Positions 11,140 through 20,517 of a DNA stretch of 64,000 nucleotides are shown here, one piece after another. The first letter of the stretch is position 1. Each line of letters opens with the position of its first letter. The notes below the pieces were generated by a model. That model did no database searches and was not told the DNA's origin. It was given only the letters and a program-made list of their open reading frames with translations. Source of the DNA: Colimorpha sp045576855 (GTDB lineage Bacteria; Bacteroidota; Bacteroidia; Bacteroidales; P3); assembly GCA_045576855.1 (NCBI GenBank), contig JAZNHG010000021.1:1-64000 (forward strand), in the 5' to 3' direction. The translations under genes were made by a program, and so were the position numbers.

Positions 11140-12813
11140 ATGAAAACAAAACATGCATTTGTTGTCACCCTGCTTCTATGGGGGACCTCATCTTGGGTAT
11201 CTGCACAAGGTATCCTCGGCGGCCATGTGACTGGCAACGTGCAATTCGACGGACAGATGAGTAGCGCCGACTCTATCATTGGAGCCGCTGATGTACCAGA
11301 GAAAATGCTAATGAATGCCCGTGCCGATATTCTTTATACCAATGGAGGGTTCAGTGCCGGACTACGTTTCGAGATGTACCAAAATCCCATGCTGGGATTC
11401 AACCCTGACTACGAGGGGCAAGGCATAGCCAACTACTTTGTCAGCTATAACAGTCAGAAACTGACAGTGACTGCAGGCCACTTCTATGAGCAATTCGGCA
11501 GCGGTCTAATCCTTCGCACATACGAAGACCGATATCTCGGACTAGACAATGCCCTCCTGGGTATAAACCTACAGTTGCGGCCCGTCGATGGTGTTATCAT
11601 CAAAGCTCTGGCTGGAAAACAGCGTGTATGCTGGGACCTCGGTGCCGGTCTAGTGCGCGGCATCGACGGCGAAGTTAACCTGAACACCCTGATTCCCACC
11701 ATGCAGGAAAGCCCCCTGTCCGTCACGCTTGGCGCTGGTTTTGTAAGTAAGTATGAAGACGACGAATCCATACCCTCGTCTCTCAACCCCGAATACAGAC
11801 TCAACCTACCGCTAAATGTGGGTGCAGCTGCAGTGCGCATGGACTTGGGCTACAAAAACTGGAGCCTGCAGGCCGAATATGCCCACAAGGGACAAGACCC
11901 CTGGGCCGACAACAACTATATCTACCGCCAAGGCGAAGCCATACTTCTCAACCTGAACTATTCCCGTCGTGGATTCAGTGCGGGCCTGCAAGCCAAGCGT
12001 ATCGACAATATGGGATTTAAGTCTGAACGCAGCCGCAGACAAGAAATGCTCTATATCAACTATCTGCCTGCCATCACCAAAAACCACACTTATGCCTTCC
12101 TCACCATGTATCCCTACTCCACCCAAGTGAACGGAGAACAAGGCATTCAGGGCGATGTGATGTATAAATTCAAGAAAGGAACTATTCTCGGTGGCAAATA
12201 CGGCACAGATATACACCTGAACGCATCTGTCGTATATGGACTTGACACCACCATTATCGGAGGACGCGGCACCGAAGGTTACACCGTCAACAATAGTTTG
12301 GGTGCTTTGTATTATACCGATGCCTCGTTTGAGGTTGCCAAAAAGCTTTCTAAGAGCGTAAAGTTAAATGCCACATATGCCTATCAAATCTTCAATCCCA
12401 CTGTGGAAGGCCACCCTGGCGCCAACCTCATTCACAACCATGTGATAATAGGCGACCTGTCATGGAAGTTCAACAAGACTCACTCCCTGCGTTTCGAGGC
12501 TGAATGGATGGGCAGTGACAGTTATTACGATGCATCCGACGACCACCATGACGACCGCCGAGCTGGCGATTGGATTATGGGACTGGTGGAATGGAATATT
12601 GGTACTCACTGGTTTGTCTCCGCCAGCGACCAATATGCCTACAATGATGGTATTGGCAACTACTATAACTTGAGTGTGGGTTATACCCACGGTGCTACCC
12701 GACTGCAACTCGGCTACGGAAAGCAGCGCGAGGGACTACTATGTATCGGCGGCGTATGTCGCCAGGTACCGGCCAGCAATGGATTCACCGTCAGCCTCAC
12801 CACAACATTCTAA
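11140..12813 (+). CDS. DUF6029-type outer-membrane barrel protein
   Basis: A 557-residue protein with a signal peptide (cut near VSAQG) and many alternating aromatic beta strands (for example GHFYEQFGSGLILRTYEDR), ending in an aromatic residue (SLTTTF) as outer-membrane barrels do. It matches what I know of the DUF6029 family, which in Bacteroidota often sits beside TlpA-like and Omp28-like genes, as here. Function unknown. Confidence 0.75.
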   Translation: MKTKHAFVVTLLLWGTSSWVSAQGILGGHVTGNVQFDGQMSSADSIIGAADVPEKMLMNARADILYTNGGFSAGLRFEMYQNPMLGFNPDYEGQGIANYFVSYNSQKLTVTAGHFYEQFGSGLILRTYEDRYLGLDNALLGINLQLRPVDGVIIKALAGKQRVCWDLGAGLVRGIDGEVNLNTLIPTMQESPLSVTLGAGFVSKYEDDESIPSSLNPEYRLNLPLNVGAAAVRMDLGYKNWSLQAEYAHKGQDPWADNNYIYRQGEAILLNLNYSRRGFSAGLQAKRIDNMGFKSERSRRQEMLYINYLPAITKNHTYAFLTMYPYSTQVNGEQGIQGDVMYKFKKGTILGGKYGTDIHLNASVVYGLDTTIIGGRGTEGYTVNNSLGALYYTDASFEVAKKLSKSVKLNATYAYQIFNPTVEGHPGANLIHNHVIIGDLSWKFNKTHSLRFEAEWMGSDSYYDASDDHHDDRRAGDWIMGLVEWNIGTHWFVSASDQYAYNDGIGNYYNLSVGYTHGATRLQLGYGKQREGLLCIGGVCRQVPASNGFTVSLTTTF

Positions 12814-12831
12814 TCTTGTTTTATTGCAATT

Positions 12832-13656
12832 ATGAAAAAATCAACCACAATAGCCCTGGCGGCACTTTTATTCTTTGCCGCATGCGACAAGATAGACCCA
12901 GAAGAATACACCGTCTACGATGGCGCTGTCATTACATGGTCTGCCGGTAGTGCTGACCTTCAGCCTGTTCAGCGTACACTTGTAGAGAAATTCACTGGCC
13001 CGCGTTGCAACAACTGTCCCACCGCCGACATCACCCTCGACGGTATGCATAACCAATGGGGCGACCGACTTGTACTCATCGCCGTCAACCACCCTAAAGG
13101 CCAAGGCTTGCCCTACCCCAACGAACCTGATTTACGCACCGATGGTGGCACTGCATGGGACGAATACTATGGCATTACAGCCATTCCCTCAGCATTCATC
13201 AACCGCGAGAAAGGGACCCGGTTCGAGGGCGAGATGTCCAACATTGCCGCCGCTCTCGACAATGCCATGCAGCAGCAACCTATTGTAGCACTTGAAGCCG
13301 CTGCTACGGGAGAGTCGCAAATAAGTTTGTCTATAGACATGCAATTCATCCAGAGCCATACGTCTGACATGACCTTGACTGTGGCCGTTGTCGAAGATTC
13401 GCTAGAATACAAGCAGTTGCTCCCCGACGGTACCGTAGACCCCGAATACAGCCACAACCACATGCTTCGCAAGGTCGTCACAAGCTTCTGGGGCCGTGAT
13501 GTTGAGACCACTGGTACAGCCGGTCAGAAGGTCCACGGTGCCATGAGTTTCAACCTACCTGAAAACTGCGTCGCGTCCAACTGCCATATCGTCGTTTTCC
13601 TCAGCGACAAATCGACTCGCCAAGTAATCAACAGCGTCGCCTGCCACATCCAGTAA
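12832..13656 (+). CDS. Omp28-related outer-membrane lipoprotein
   Basis: 274 residues. The lipobox LFFAAC (Cys near residue 19) marks a lipoprotein. The mature protein begins with a thioredoxin-like segment, LVEKFTGPRCNNCPTA, with a Cys-x-x-Cys motif, then a beta-rich C-terminal half. This is the Omp28 layout known from Porphyromonas surface lipoproteins. It follows the thioredoxin-like and DUF6029 genes, suggesting a shared envelope role. Confidence 0.85.
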   Translation: MKKSTTIALAALLFFAACDKIDPEEYTVYDGAVITWSAGSADLQPVQRTLVEKFTGPRCNNCPTADITLDGMHNQWGDRLVLIAVNHPKGQGLPYPNEPDLRTDGGTAWDEYYGITAIPSAFINREKGTRFEGEMSNIAAALDNAMQQQPIVALEAAATGESQISLSIDMQFIQSHTSDMTLTVAVVEDSLEYKQLLPDGTVDPEYSHNHMLRKVVTSFWGRDVETTGTAGQKVHGAMSFNLPENCVASNCHIVVFLSDKSTRQVINSVACHIQ

Positions 13657-13660
13657 AGCG

Positions 13661-15010
13661 ATGAACCGACGCATCTTGGGGCTTGCCCTGCCCAACATCA
13701 TCACCAATATCACCGTGCCGCTACTCGGCATGGTTGATATGGCTATTGTGGGGCACCTCTCCAGCTCCCATATCGGAGCTATCACAATCGGCACATCCAT
13801 ATTTAACCTCATCTACTGGAATTTCGGATTCCTCCGCATGGGCACCAGTGGCTTCACTGCTCAAGCCTTTGGCGCCCAGCGGTGGGACGAAGCACAGAAC
13901 ACACTCATCCGCGCCCTGGCCATTGCCCTTGGGATTGCACTTCTGCTCATCATATTGCAGTGGCCTATCTCTCAGCTGTCATTGGTTATCTTCGAGGGCA
14001 GTTCCGAAGTATTGCGCTTAGCACTGACCTACTTCTTCATCCGCATCTGGGCGGCACCGGCCACACTCGGACTATACGCTATCAAGGGGTGGTTTATCGG
14101 CATGCAAGACTCAAAGACACCCATGTGGATTGCCATTGCACTCAACTGCGTCAACATATTGGCATCGTTACTCTTCGTGCTAGTATTGCATTGGGATATT
14201 GCAGGCGTTGCCCTTGGCACAGTCATTGCAAACTATTCGGGCCTCACGCTCGGCATTATCTTTCTGCGGCGGAAGTTCAAATCGGAAAGCCATCTGTGGT
14301 ATTCCAATAGTAAAAACCGTATTGCCAAAGCTCTGCGGTGGGCAGATATGAAACAATTCTTCCGGGTCAATGGCGACATCTTTCTGCGCACCGTGTGCCT
14401 CTCGGCCGTATTCACCTTCATCACCGCCGCAAGCGGACGCATCAGCGACGAGGTGCTTGCCATCGACGCCCTACTTCTCCAATTCTTCACTCTCTTCAGC
14501 TACATCATGGACGGATTTGCCTATGCTGGCGAGAGTCTCGTAGGCCGCTACATCGGAGCCCGCGAGCCGCGCAATCTCCGGCTTGCCGTACGCCTCATCC
14601 TCCTTTGGGGACTCATTCTCACAGTCCTCTTCACCCTATTCTACGCCTTCTGCAGCCAGCCGCTCCTACACATCTTCACATCCGATGAAGCTCTCATCGC
14701 AGCGGCAGCCGACTATCGTGTCTGGGTACTCGCAATCCCCATGTGCGGATTTGCGGCATTCCTATTCGACGGCATCTTTGTCGGCGCCACCGCCAGCCGC
14801 ACCATGCGCAACGCCATGTTTGTAGCCACCGCCGCATTCTTCGCCCTCTACTTTGGACTGAAAGCTCTGTCAACTGCCAACTGTCAACTATCTACTCAAT
14901 CTTGGAACAACATACTGTGGCTCTCGTTCATGGTTTACCTACTCCTGCGAGGCTTGCTGCAAGGTGCACGCGTCAAAAAAGACATCTACGGACAAGTGGA
15001 CACACAATGA
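13661..15010 (+). CDS. MATE-family efflux transporter (DinF type)
   Basis: A 449-residue, twelve-helix cation-coupled exporter of the MATE family. The N-terminus, ILGLALPNIITNITVPLLGMVD, and the GTSGFTAQAFGA segment are typical. Near residues 403-412, in the loop before the last helix, the sequence LSTANCQLSTQ is encoded by four 7-nt repeat units (14869-14896) of the CCAACTG type seen elsewhere in the window, so a short array has inserted in frame. The stop overlaps the ATG of the patatin gene (ATGA). Confidence 0.93.
   Translation: MNRRILGLALPNIITNITVPLLGMVDMAIVGHLSSSHIGAITIGTSIFNLIYWNFGFLRMGTSGFTAQAFGAQRWDEAQNTLIRALAIALGIALLLIILQWPISQLSLVIFEGSSEVLRLALTYFFIRIWAAPATLGLYAIKGWFIGMQDSKTPMWIAIALNCVNILASLLFVLVLHWDIAGVALGTVIANYSGLTLGIIFLRRKFKSESHLWYSNSKNRIAKALRWADMKQFFRVNGDIFLRTVCLSAVFTFITAASGRISDEVLAIDALLLQFFTLFSYIMDGFAYAGESLVGRYIGAREPRNLRLAVRLILLWGLILTVLFTLFYAFCSQPLLHIFTSDEALIAAAADYRVWVLAIPMCGFAAFLFDGIFVGATASRTMRNAMFVATAAFFALYFGLKALSTANCQLSTQSWNNILWLSFMVYLLLRGLLQGARVKKDIYGQVDTQ
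14869..14896 (+). repeat. 7-nt array inside the MATE gene
   Basis: GTCAACT, GCCAACT, GTCAACT, ATCTACT: four heptamers in frame with the transporter, close to the heptamer of the larger array at 18306-18424. Confidence 0.7.
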
Positions 15011-17025
15011 AACGATTCTTACTCATATTCACCCTACTGACACTACTCATTGTGCCGACCCACTCTCAGACGGGATTGGGCAATGATACTACACGTCCCA
15101 AGGTTGCCGTTGTACTTTCGGGCGGCGGCGCCAAAGGTGTGGCCCATATCAGCGCACTGAAGGTGATCGAGGAGGCCGGCATACCCATCGACATGGTATG
15201 CGGTACCAGCATGGGCGCTCTGATAGGTAGCCTGTATTGTCTGGGCTACGATACCGAATTCCTCGACTCTCTGGTGCGTTCACAAGACTGGGCATCGCTA
15301 CTGAGCGACCGCACAGACCCGTCGCACCTCACCCTGCGGCAACGGGAAGAGCAGAACACCTATGCCGTAATCCGCGGTCTGGGGCACCAACCTTCACGCG
15401 GAGGCTTGATTCGCGGCCGCAACCTGGAAAGCCTCTTCCGCCGACTCTGCGCCGGTTGGCTGGACAGCATCAGCTTCGACAGCATGCCGCTGCCTTTCGC
15501 CTGTGTGGCCACGGATATTGTCAGCGGCCGCGAAGTGGTATTCCACAATGGTCATCTGATTAAGGCCATGCGCGCCTCGATGGCCATACCCGGAGTCTTC
15601 ACACCCGTACGCATGGGCGACATGGTGCTGGTGGACGGCGGTCTGCGAAACAATTACCCTGCCGATATAGCCCGCAGCATGGGAGCCGACATCATTATCG
15701 GCGTCAGCGTACAGGACCTGCTGACTCAAGCCGGCGACCTGAACGATGTGATGGCCGTGATGGGGCAGATTATCAGCATCAACAGTCGGAACAAGTTTCC
15801 GGACAACATAAAGCTTAGTGATATCTTCATCCATGTGGACGTCAGCGGCTACAGTGCTGCCAGTTTCACCTCGGCCTCCATCGACAGCCTGCTGCGACGG
15901 GGCGACGAGGCTGCCCGTTCCCTTTGGGACCGATTGATAGCCTTGCGCCAACACTATGGTCTGGACAGTGTTGCCTACCCTCGCCTCGCCCGCCCGGTGC
16001 CGCCATCTGCCGAACTGCTCGACCAGAGCCCCCATATACTGCGTACACCCATAGCCTTTGCCGGATTCCACTTCGACAGCGAGGAGATGGGAGCTGTACA
16101 GCTGGCCGTGAAAGCACCACTCTCCACCCAGTGGCCTATTGGCATCGTCGGCACCCTCAGGTTGGGCAAACGCATCATGGCTCGTGCCGAAGTGTCGATG
16201 CTTACGCGGCATCCCGGCTTCAACCCCACATTGAGTTACACCTTCCGCAACAACGATTTGGACATATACACCGCAGGCACCCGCACCCATAATGTGCGCT
16301 ACTACCAACACAGCGTCGACCTCACCCCGTTCGACCTGCGCCTGCGACGCTACGATTTGAAAGCCGGGGTGCGCTGGGACTACTTCAACTACTACGGTCA
16401 ACTGCTCTCTGCCGACGGCGACATGCCCTCGCTCGACGACGACCATTACTTTTCCTATCACGCCAGTGCCGACCTCAACACCGAGAATGACTGGTACTTC
16501 CCCACCCGCGGAACACGCTTCCACGCAGCCTATGCCTACCGCACCACCAACCTCTACAGCTTCGAGGGGCGTCCAGGCATCAGCGACCTTGACGTGCATT
16601 GGCGGCTCAATCTGCCGCTAAGCAAGCATTGGGCCCTGCAACCCATGCTCTACGGGCGAATGCTCTTCTCCGACGATATACCCTTGGCCTACACCAATGC
16701 TATCGGAGGCAACGACTTCGGCCTGATGGTGGAGCAGCAGATGCCGCTGGCCGGACTGGGCCATATCGAACTGGCAGACCGCCAGCTGGCAGCCGCACAG
16801 CTGCAGCTGCAATGCAATATACTCACGAACCATTACCTGCAACTGCGTGCCGTTGTGGCCTACCATACCGACAACCTAACCCAGTTCGGTACCAGCAACC
16901 TCATCTTTGGCCTACAGGCAGCCTACAACTACAACACCATCATCGGACCCCTCGGCGTCCGTCTGGGCTATAGCAGCCGCACACATGCACCATACTTCTA
17001 TATCAATATCGGACACATTTTATAA
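15007..17025 (+). CDS. Patatin-like phospholipase with C-terminal Omp85-type barrel
   Basis: 672 residues from the ATG that overlaps the MATE stop. A signal peptide (cut near THSQ) leads to a patatin lipase domain: oxyanion motif SGGGAKG (39-44), nucleophile in GTSMG (Ser about 68), DGG (Asp about 210). The C-terminal 300 residues are beta-rich and resemble the surface-antigen barrel of BamA-like proteins, ending near GHIL. The layout recalls type Vd secretion (PlpD) and the RssA-barrel proteins common in Bacteroidota. Expected at the outer membrane, acting on phospholipids; whether the lipase domain faces outward is not known. Confidence 0.9.
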   Translation: MKRFLLIFTLLTLLIVPTHSQTGLGNDTTRPKVAVVLSGGGAKGVAHISALKVIEEAGIPIDMVCGTSMGALIGSLYCLGYDTEFLDSLVRSQDWASLLSDRTDPSHLTLRQREEQNTYAVIRGLGHQPSRGGLIRGRNLESLFRRLCAGWLDSISFDSMPLPFACVATDIVSGREVVFHNGHLIKAMRASMAIPGVFTPVRMGDMVLVDGGLRNNYPADIARSMGADIIIGVSVQDLLTQAGDLNDVMAVMGQIISINSRNKFPDNIKLSDIFIHVDVSGYSAASFTSASIDSLLRRGDEAARSLWDRLIALRQHYGLDSVAYPRLARPVPPSAELLDQSPHILRTPIAFAGFHFDSEEMGAVQLAVKAPLSTQWPIGIVGTLRLGKRIMARAEVSMLTRHPGFNPTLSYTFRNNDLDIYTAGTRTHNVRYYQHSVDLTPFDLRLRRYDLKAGVRWDYFNYYGQLLSADGDMPSLDDDHYFSYHASADLNTENDWYFPTRGTRFHAAYAYRTTNLYSFEGRPGISDLDVHWRLNLPLSKHWALQPMLYGRMLFSDDIPLAYTNAIGGNDFGLMVEQQMPLAGLGHIELADRQLAAAQLQLQCNILTNHYLQLRAVVAYHTDNLTQFGTSNLIFGLQAAYNYNTIIGPLGVRLGYSSRTHAPYFYINIGHIL

Positions 17026-17055
17026 CCAACCCATATAATAAAAAAACGACAACCC

Positions 17056-17658
17056 ATGAAAGCCAACGAACTATATACACTTTTTGCCCGGCAAGTGGCC
17101 GAGTACCACACCACAGATTCTGTAGACGCGCCCTGCCGCAACCCCTACCCTGCCGACAGCTACGAAGCCTTGCTGTGGGAGAAGTCGTGGGTAGACACCG
17201 TGCAGTGGCATCTTGAGGACTTGGTGCGCCCCGACGATGTAGACCCCGTAGCGGCCCTGCAACTGAAACGCCGTATCGACCGCTCCAACCAGCACCGCAC
17301 CGACCTCGTGGAGCGCATCGACGACCACTACTACATGCAGTTCCAGTCCATCAAGCCTCAGTCCGACGCCCGACTCAACACCGAGACGCCGGCTTGGGCT
17401 ATCGACCGGCTCTCCATCCTGGCCCTCAAAATCTACCACTTCCAAATCGAGGCCAACCGCGGCGACGAACAGCACCGTGCCAAGTGCCAGGCCAAGCTCG
17501 ACACGCTCCTCACCCAGCGCGCCGACCTCACCACCGCCATCGACCAGCTGCTCGACGACCTCGCCGCCGGACGTCGCATCATGCGCCTCTACCGCCAGAT
17601 GAAGATGTACAACGACCCAGCGCTGAACCCGATGCTCTATGGCAAAACGCAAGCCTAG
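17056..17658 (+). CDS. DUF4254 protein
   Basis: A 200-residue, mostly helical soluble protein (NPYPADSYEALLWEKSWVDTVQWHLED, then a DRLSILALKIYH segment) that I recognise as DUF4254. The family is encoded next to LPS-type glycosyltransferases in Bacteroidota, as here; function unknown. Its last 20 bases overlap the start of the family 9 glycosyltransferase. Confidence 0.85.
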   Translation: MKANELYTLFARQVAEYHTTDSVDAPCRNPYPADSYEALLWEKSWVDTVQWHLEDLVRPDDVDPVAALQLKRRIDRSNQHRTDLVERIDDHYYMQFQSIKPQSDARLNTETPAWAIDRLSILALKIYHFQIEANRGDEQHRAKCQAKLDTLLTQRADLTTAIDQLLDDLAAGRRIMRLYRQMKMYNDPALNPMLYGKTQA

Positions 17659-18913
17659 CCACCTGCTGGTGGTGCGCCTCTCGGCTCTGGGCGACGTGGC
17701 CATCATGGTCCCCGTACTGCAAGCCTATGCCCAGGCCAACCCCGACGTACAGTTCACCGTGGCAGCCCCGCCCCTGCTGGAGCCTCTCTTTCAGGGAATG
17801 TCCAATGTGGACTTCCTCGGCGTGAAGAAGAAGCAGCGTGCCAGTGCCATCTGCCGCCAGCTGCAGAGCGCCGGCGCCGATGCCATTGCCGACCTTCATC
17901 AAATCCACCGCGTGAGTCGTGCCTTGTTTCTACTGCGTCTCCAGGCACTCGCACATCTGCACTACATTCCTCTGCGGCGTATCCGCAAGGGGCGTCTCTC
18001 GCGTTGGCTCTTCCTGAGCCACCTATATATGCATCCGCGCAAACCTCAAGACCAACGCTACGCAGAAGTATTCGACCGTCTGGGACTCGCGAAGAGTGGA
18101 GAGTGGAGAGTGGAGAGTGGAGAGCGGAGAGTGGAGAGCGGAGAGCGGAGAACGGAGAGCGGAGAGTGGAGAGCGGAGAGTGGAGAGTGGAGAGCGGAGA
18201 GTGGAGAGCGGAGAATGGAGAGTGGAGAGCGGAGAGTGGAGAGTGGTGAGTGGAGAGTGGAGAGTGGTGAGCGGAGAGTGGTGAGCGGTGAGCGGAAAGT
18301 GACTGCCAACTGCCAACTACCAACTGCCAACTGCCAACTGCCAACTGCCAACTGCCAACTGCCAACTACCAACTACCAACTACCAACTACCAACTGCCAA
18401 CTACCAACTGCCAACTGCCAACTACCCATCGGCATCGCCCCCTTTGCACAACACCCTGCCAAAATATGGCCCTGGGAGTACACCTGTACCTTGGCGCTGA
18501 TGCTGGCCGAGAAGGGATACCAGGTTAGACTGTTCGGCAGCCGCGAGGAGGCACCACAATTGGAATCCCTCGCCGCCCGACACGCCAATATCACTTCGCT
18601 GGCCGGCAAGCACACCTTCGCCGAAGAATTGGACATCATCCGCACCCTGCCCCTCATGGTCACTATGGACAGCGCCAACATGCACTTTGCCTCGGCCGTG
18701 GGCACGCCGGTGGTCAGCATCTGGGGGGCCACGCATCCCGATTTCGGCTTCTACGGCCATGCCCAAGACCGCGACAACGCCCTCTGCGCCAACCTGCCGT
18801 GCCAGCCCTGCTCGGCCTACGGCAAACGGCCCTGCCGCTACGGCGACTGTCGCTGCCTGCGGGCTATCACCCCCGAAGCCGTGATGGACAAAATAGAAAA
18901 GGCTCTGCAATGA
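17639..18913 (+). CDS. Glycosyltransferase family 9 (heptosyltransferase-like) with a 111-residue repeat insert
   Basis: The N-terminal half (LLVVRLSALGDVAIMVPVLQAY, about 8-30) and the C-terminal half (TMDSANMHFASAVGTPVVSIWGATHPDFGFYG) are clear GT9 domains, used to add heptose-like sugars to LPS cores. Between residues about 153 and 263 the frame runs through two 7-nt arrays: about 30 units of AGAGTGG (peptide cycle RVESGEW) and 17 units of CCAACTG (cycle PTANCQL). Without the insert the protein would be about 313 residues, slightly short for the family. The insert falls at the linker between the two Rossmann domains. Whether the enzyme still folds is unknown; both flanks remain in the same frame. 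Confidence 0.88.
   Translation: MAKRKPSHLLVVRLSALGDVAIMVPVLQAYAQANPDVQFTVAAPPLLEPLFQGMSNVDFLGVKKKQRASAICRQLQSAGADAIADLHQIHRVSRALFLLRLQALAHLHYIPLRRIRKGRLSRWLFLSHLYMHPRKPQDQRYAEVFDRLGLAKSGEWRVESGERRVESGERRTESGEWRAESGEWRAESGERRMESGERRVESGEWRVESGERRVVSGERKVTANCQLPTANCQLPTANCQLPTTNYQLPTTNCQLPTANCQLPIGIAPFAQHPAKIWPWEYTCTLALMLAEKGYQVRLFGSREEAPQLESLAARHANITSLAGKHTFAEELDIIRTLPLMVTMDSANMHFASAVGTPVVSIWGATHPDFGFYGHAQDRDNALCANLPCQPCSAYGKRPCRYGDCRCLRAITPEAVMDKIEKALQ
18093..18302 (+). repeat. 7-nt array (AGAGTGG) inside the GT9 gene
   Basis: About 30 head-to-tail heptamers, AGAGTGG with AGAGCGG and a few other variants, all on a strict 7-nt step. The reverse complement occurs as a second array at 53390-53520. 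Confidence 0.95.
18306..18424 (+). repeat. 7-nt array (CCAACTG/CCAACTA) inside the GT9 gene
   Basis: Seventeen heptamers, unbroken, alternating CCAACTG and CCAACTA. Inverse-orientation relatives (CAGTTGG) occur at 36380-36393 and 52506-52540. Confidence 0.95.
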
Positions 18914-18934
18914 AGCAAAGCCTTTTCCATTTTG

Positions 18935-19008
18935 TAGCGGGAATCAGACTTGAACTGATGACCTCCGGGTTATGAATCCAGCGCTCTAACCAGCTGAGCT
19001 ATCCCGCC
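18935..19008 (-). tRNA. tRNA-Met (CAT)
   Basis: The minus strand folds as a cloverleaf: acceptor GGCGGGA with TCCCGCT, D stem GCTC/GAGC, anticodon loop TTCATAA (anticodon CAT), T arm ATCAG-TTCAAGT-CTGAT. The anticodon stem lacks the three G-C pairs of initiators, so it is an elongator Met tRNA or a lysidine-modified Ile tRNA. CCA is not encoded. Confidence 0.9.
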
Positions 19009-19043
19009 ATCGTTTGGACCACTCTTGGTCTCAAAAGCGGGTG

Positions 19044-19075
19044 CAAAAGTACTAACTTTTTCAGACATGGCCAAA
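19044..19075 (-). promoter_or_regulatory. Promoter of the tRNA gene
   Basis: On the minus strand, TTTG (19072-19075), a 20-nt spacer and TACTTTTG (19044-19051) match the Bacteroidota consensus, about 36 nt before the tRNA 5' end. Confidence 0.75.
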
Positions 19076-19118
19076 TATTTTTGCAAATAATTTTCAAACG
19101 TTTATTTCTCAATGCGAT

Positions 19119-19158
19119 AAAAAGCCGAGGGCGGCGAGCAAAGCTCGCCGCCCTCGGC
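19119..19158 (-). terminator. Intrinsic terminator of the 19192-20960 gene pair
   Basis: A perfect 16-bp stem (19124-19139 with 19143-19158) and a 3-nt loop, followed on the minus strand by TTTTTA. Confidence 0.88.
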
Positions 19159-19191
19159 CACTTCAAACACTAAAACCACACATTTTCGGTC

Positions 19192-20517
19192 TTACGGCAA
19201 CACCGTCAAGTCGCGTGCCAAACGCACGGAGCTGCCATAGTAGTTCCACTGGTAGCCAAAACCGTATCCCGTCGACGATGAGGACGCGGCCGATTCGCAA
19301 TAGATATGGTATGCTCCGCTGGTGGGGCCATAGTAGGAACTCCAATAGCGGCACTTGCTCCCGACTTCTGTCACATTGACGCCCGCACGTCTTCCGGCAG
19401 CCGGCAGAAACACCGCTCCGCTGTCTTGCAGGGTGTTCCACTGCGCCACGGTGTAGACATTGGCAGAGAAGGACGCCAGCGTATTGTCGATGCCGATACC
19501 CGGTATCGGTGTCCAGTTGTCGGGCAGAAGTATAACGCCGGGAATGCCAGCCACGGTGGCATGGGCGCGGAGCGACGAGGCGTTAGGACGCTCAACCAAG
19601 ATATAGTACCACTCGTTGCCCGTCAATGTGCGCCACAACCCTGCGCTGTCTCCACCGTTGCTGATGGCGTTGTTCTTGCCCCAGTCGTAGTTGGTGGTGT
19701 TGATAGCGGCGGTGGGATAGGCCGACTCGTTGGTACTGCTCATATAAGGGTACTTCAGGTCGTAGCCACTGGTGCCGAAACCGAAAAGGTCAATCCACAG
19801 CGTATCGTCGGCGGCGATATTCGCATTCGCGGTGCCCACCATGTCCCACTGGTGTTCGGCAAAACGCCACGTGTCGGTACTGGCCCTGTACTGCAGGTTG
19901 CCTTTCGAGAAACAGATGCGGTTGGCAGGCGATATGCTGAAAACGCCCGGCAGGGAACCTACGACGTCGGCCGGATGGCTGTCGTAGGAATAGGTGTCCA
20001 CGGTGTCGTATATCACGCTGTCGCGATGGTGCACAATGACGCTGTCCACGATGTGCACCACCACGCTGTCGCGCACATGCACGGTGTCGTGCTGCACGTT
20101 GGCGGCGTAGAGGGCGTAGGGCACCGACATCAGCTGCTGGGTGGTGCCGAGGGTGAAGGTCTGGCCACCCTCGGGGTCCACCTGCGAACGGAGGAACCAC
20201 GGGCCGGCAGCCCAGTCGATACAGTCCTCCATCGTGCAGTTGGTCAAGGAAGTACCTTGCCCCACAATGATGGAGAAGAGGCCGGCGGCATCGGTGGTGG
20301 GCTGGTGCAGCTCGGCGTAGCTCTCGGCGCCGAGGGCCGAGCCCTGCACCAGGGCGATGCGCACCGTCACCTGACGGCCGGCCACAGCACGGCCCTGCGC
20401 GTCGCGCACCGCGGCCTGATAGGTGAAACCCTGCGGAGCCTGCGCCTGCAGCACGTTGACAGTGGCGAGCGGAAAACAGAATACTATTGCCATTACGGCT
20501 ACGATTATCTTCCTCAT
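19192..20517 (-). CDS. Secreted protein with a FISUMP-like C-terminal domain
   Basis: 441 residues with a signal peptide (cut near VLQAQA). The N-terminal part (APQGFTYQAAVRDAQGR to VGQGTSLTN) is the beta-sandwich-like leader common before adhesin or tail-fibre-like domains in Bacteroidota. A central linker repeats DSVVVHIVDSVIVHHRDS, a beta-prone (DSV) pattern. The C-terminal part (ISPANRICFSKGNLQYRAS, WRFAEHQWDMVG, and a WSS-YY-G ending) resembles the Fibrobacter succinogenes major paralogous (FISUMP) domain. Likely a surface protein. It overlaps the upstream sorting-domain gene by four bases, so the two are translationally coupled. Confidence 0.75.
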   Translation of the reverse strand: MRKIIVAVMAIVFCFPLATVNVLQAQAPQGFTYQAAVRDAQGRAVAGRQVTVRIALVQGSALGAESYAELHQPTTDAAGLFSIIVGQGTSLTNCTMEDCIDWAAGPWFLRSQVDPEGGQTFTLGTTQQLMSVPYALYAANVQHDTVHVRDSVVVHIVDSVIVHHRDSVIYDTVDTYSYDSHPADVVGSLPGVFSISPANRICFSKGNLQYRASTDTWRFAEHQWDMVGTANANIAADDTLWIDLFGFGTSGYDLKYPYMSSTNESAYPTAAINTTNYDWGKNNAISNGGDSAGLWRTLTGNEWYYILVERPNASSLRAHATVAGIPGVILLPDNWTPIPGIGIDNTLASFSANVYTVAQWNTLQDSGAVFLPAAGRRAGVNVTEVGSKCRYWSSYYGPTSGAYHIYCESAASSSSTGYGFGYQWNYYGSSVRLARDLTVLP

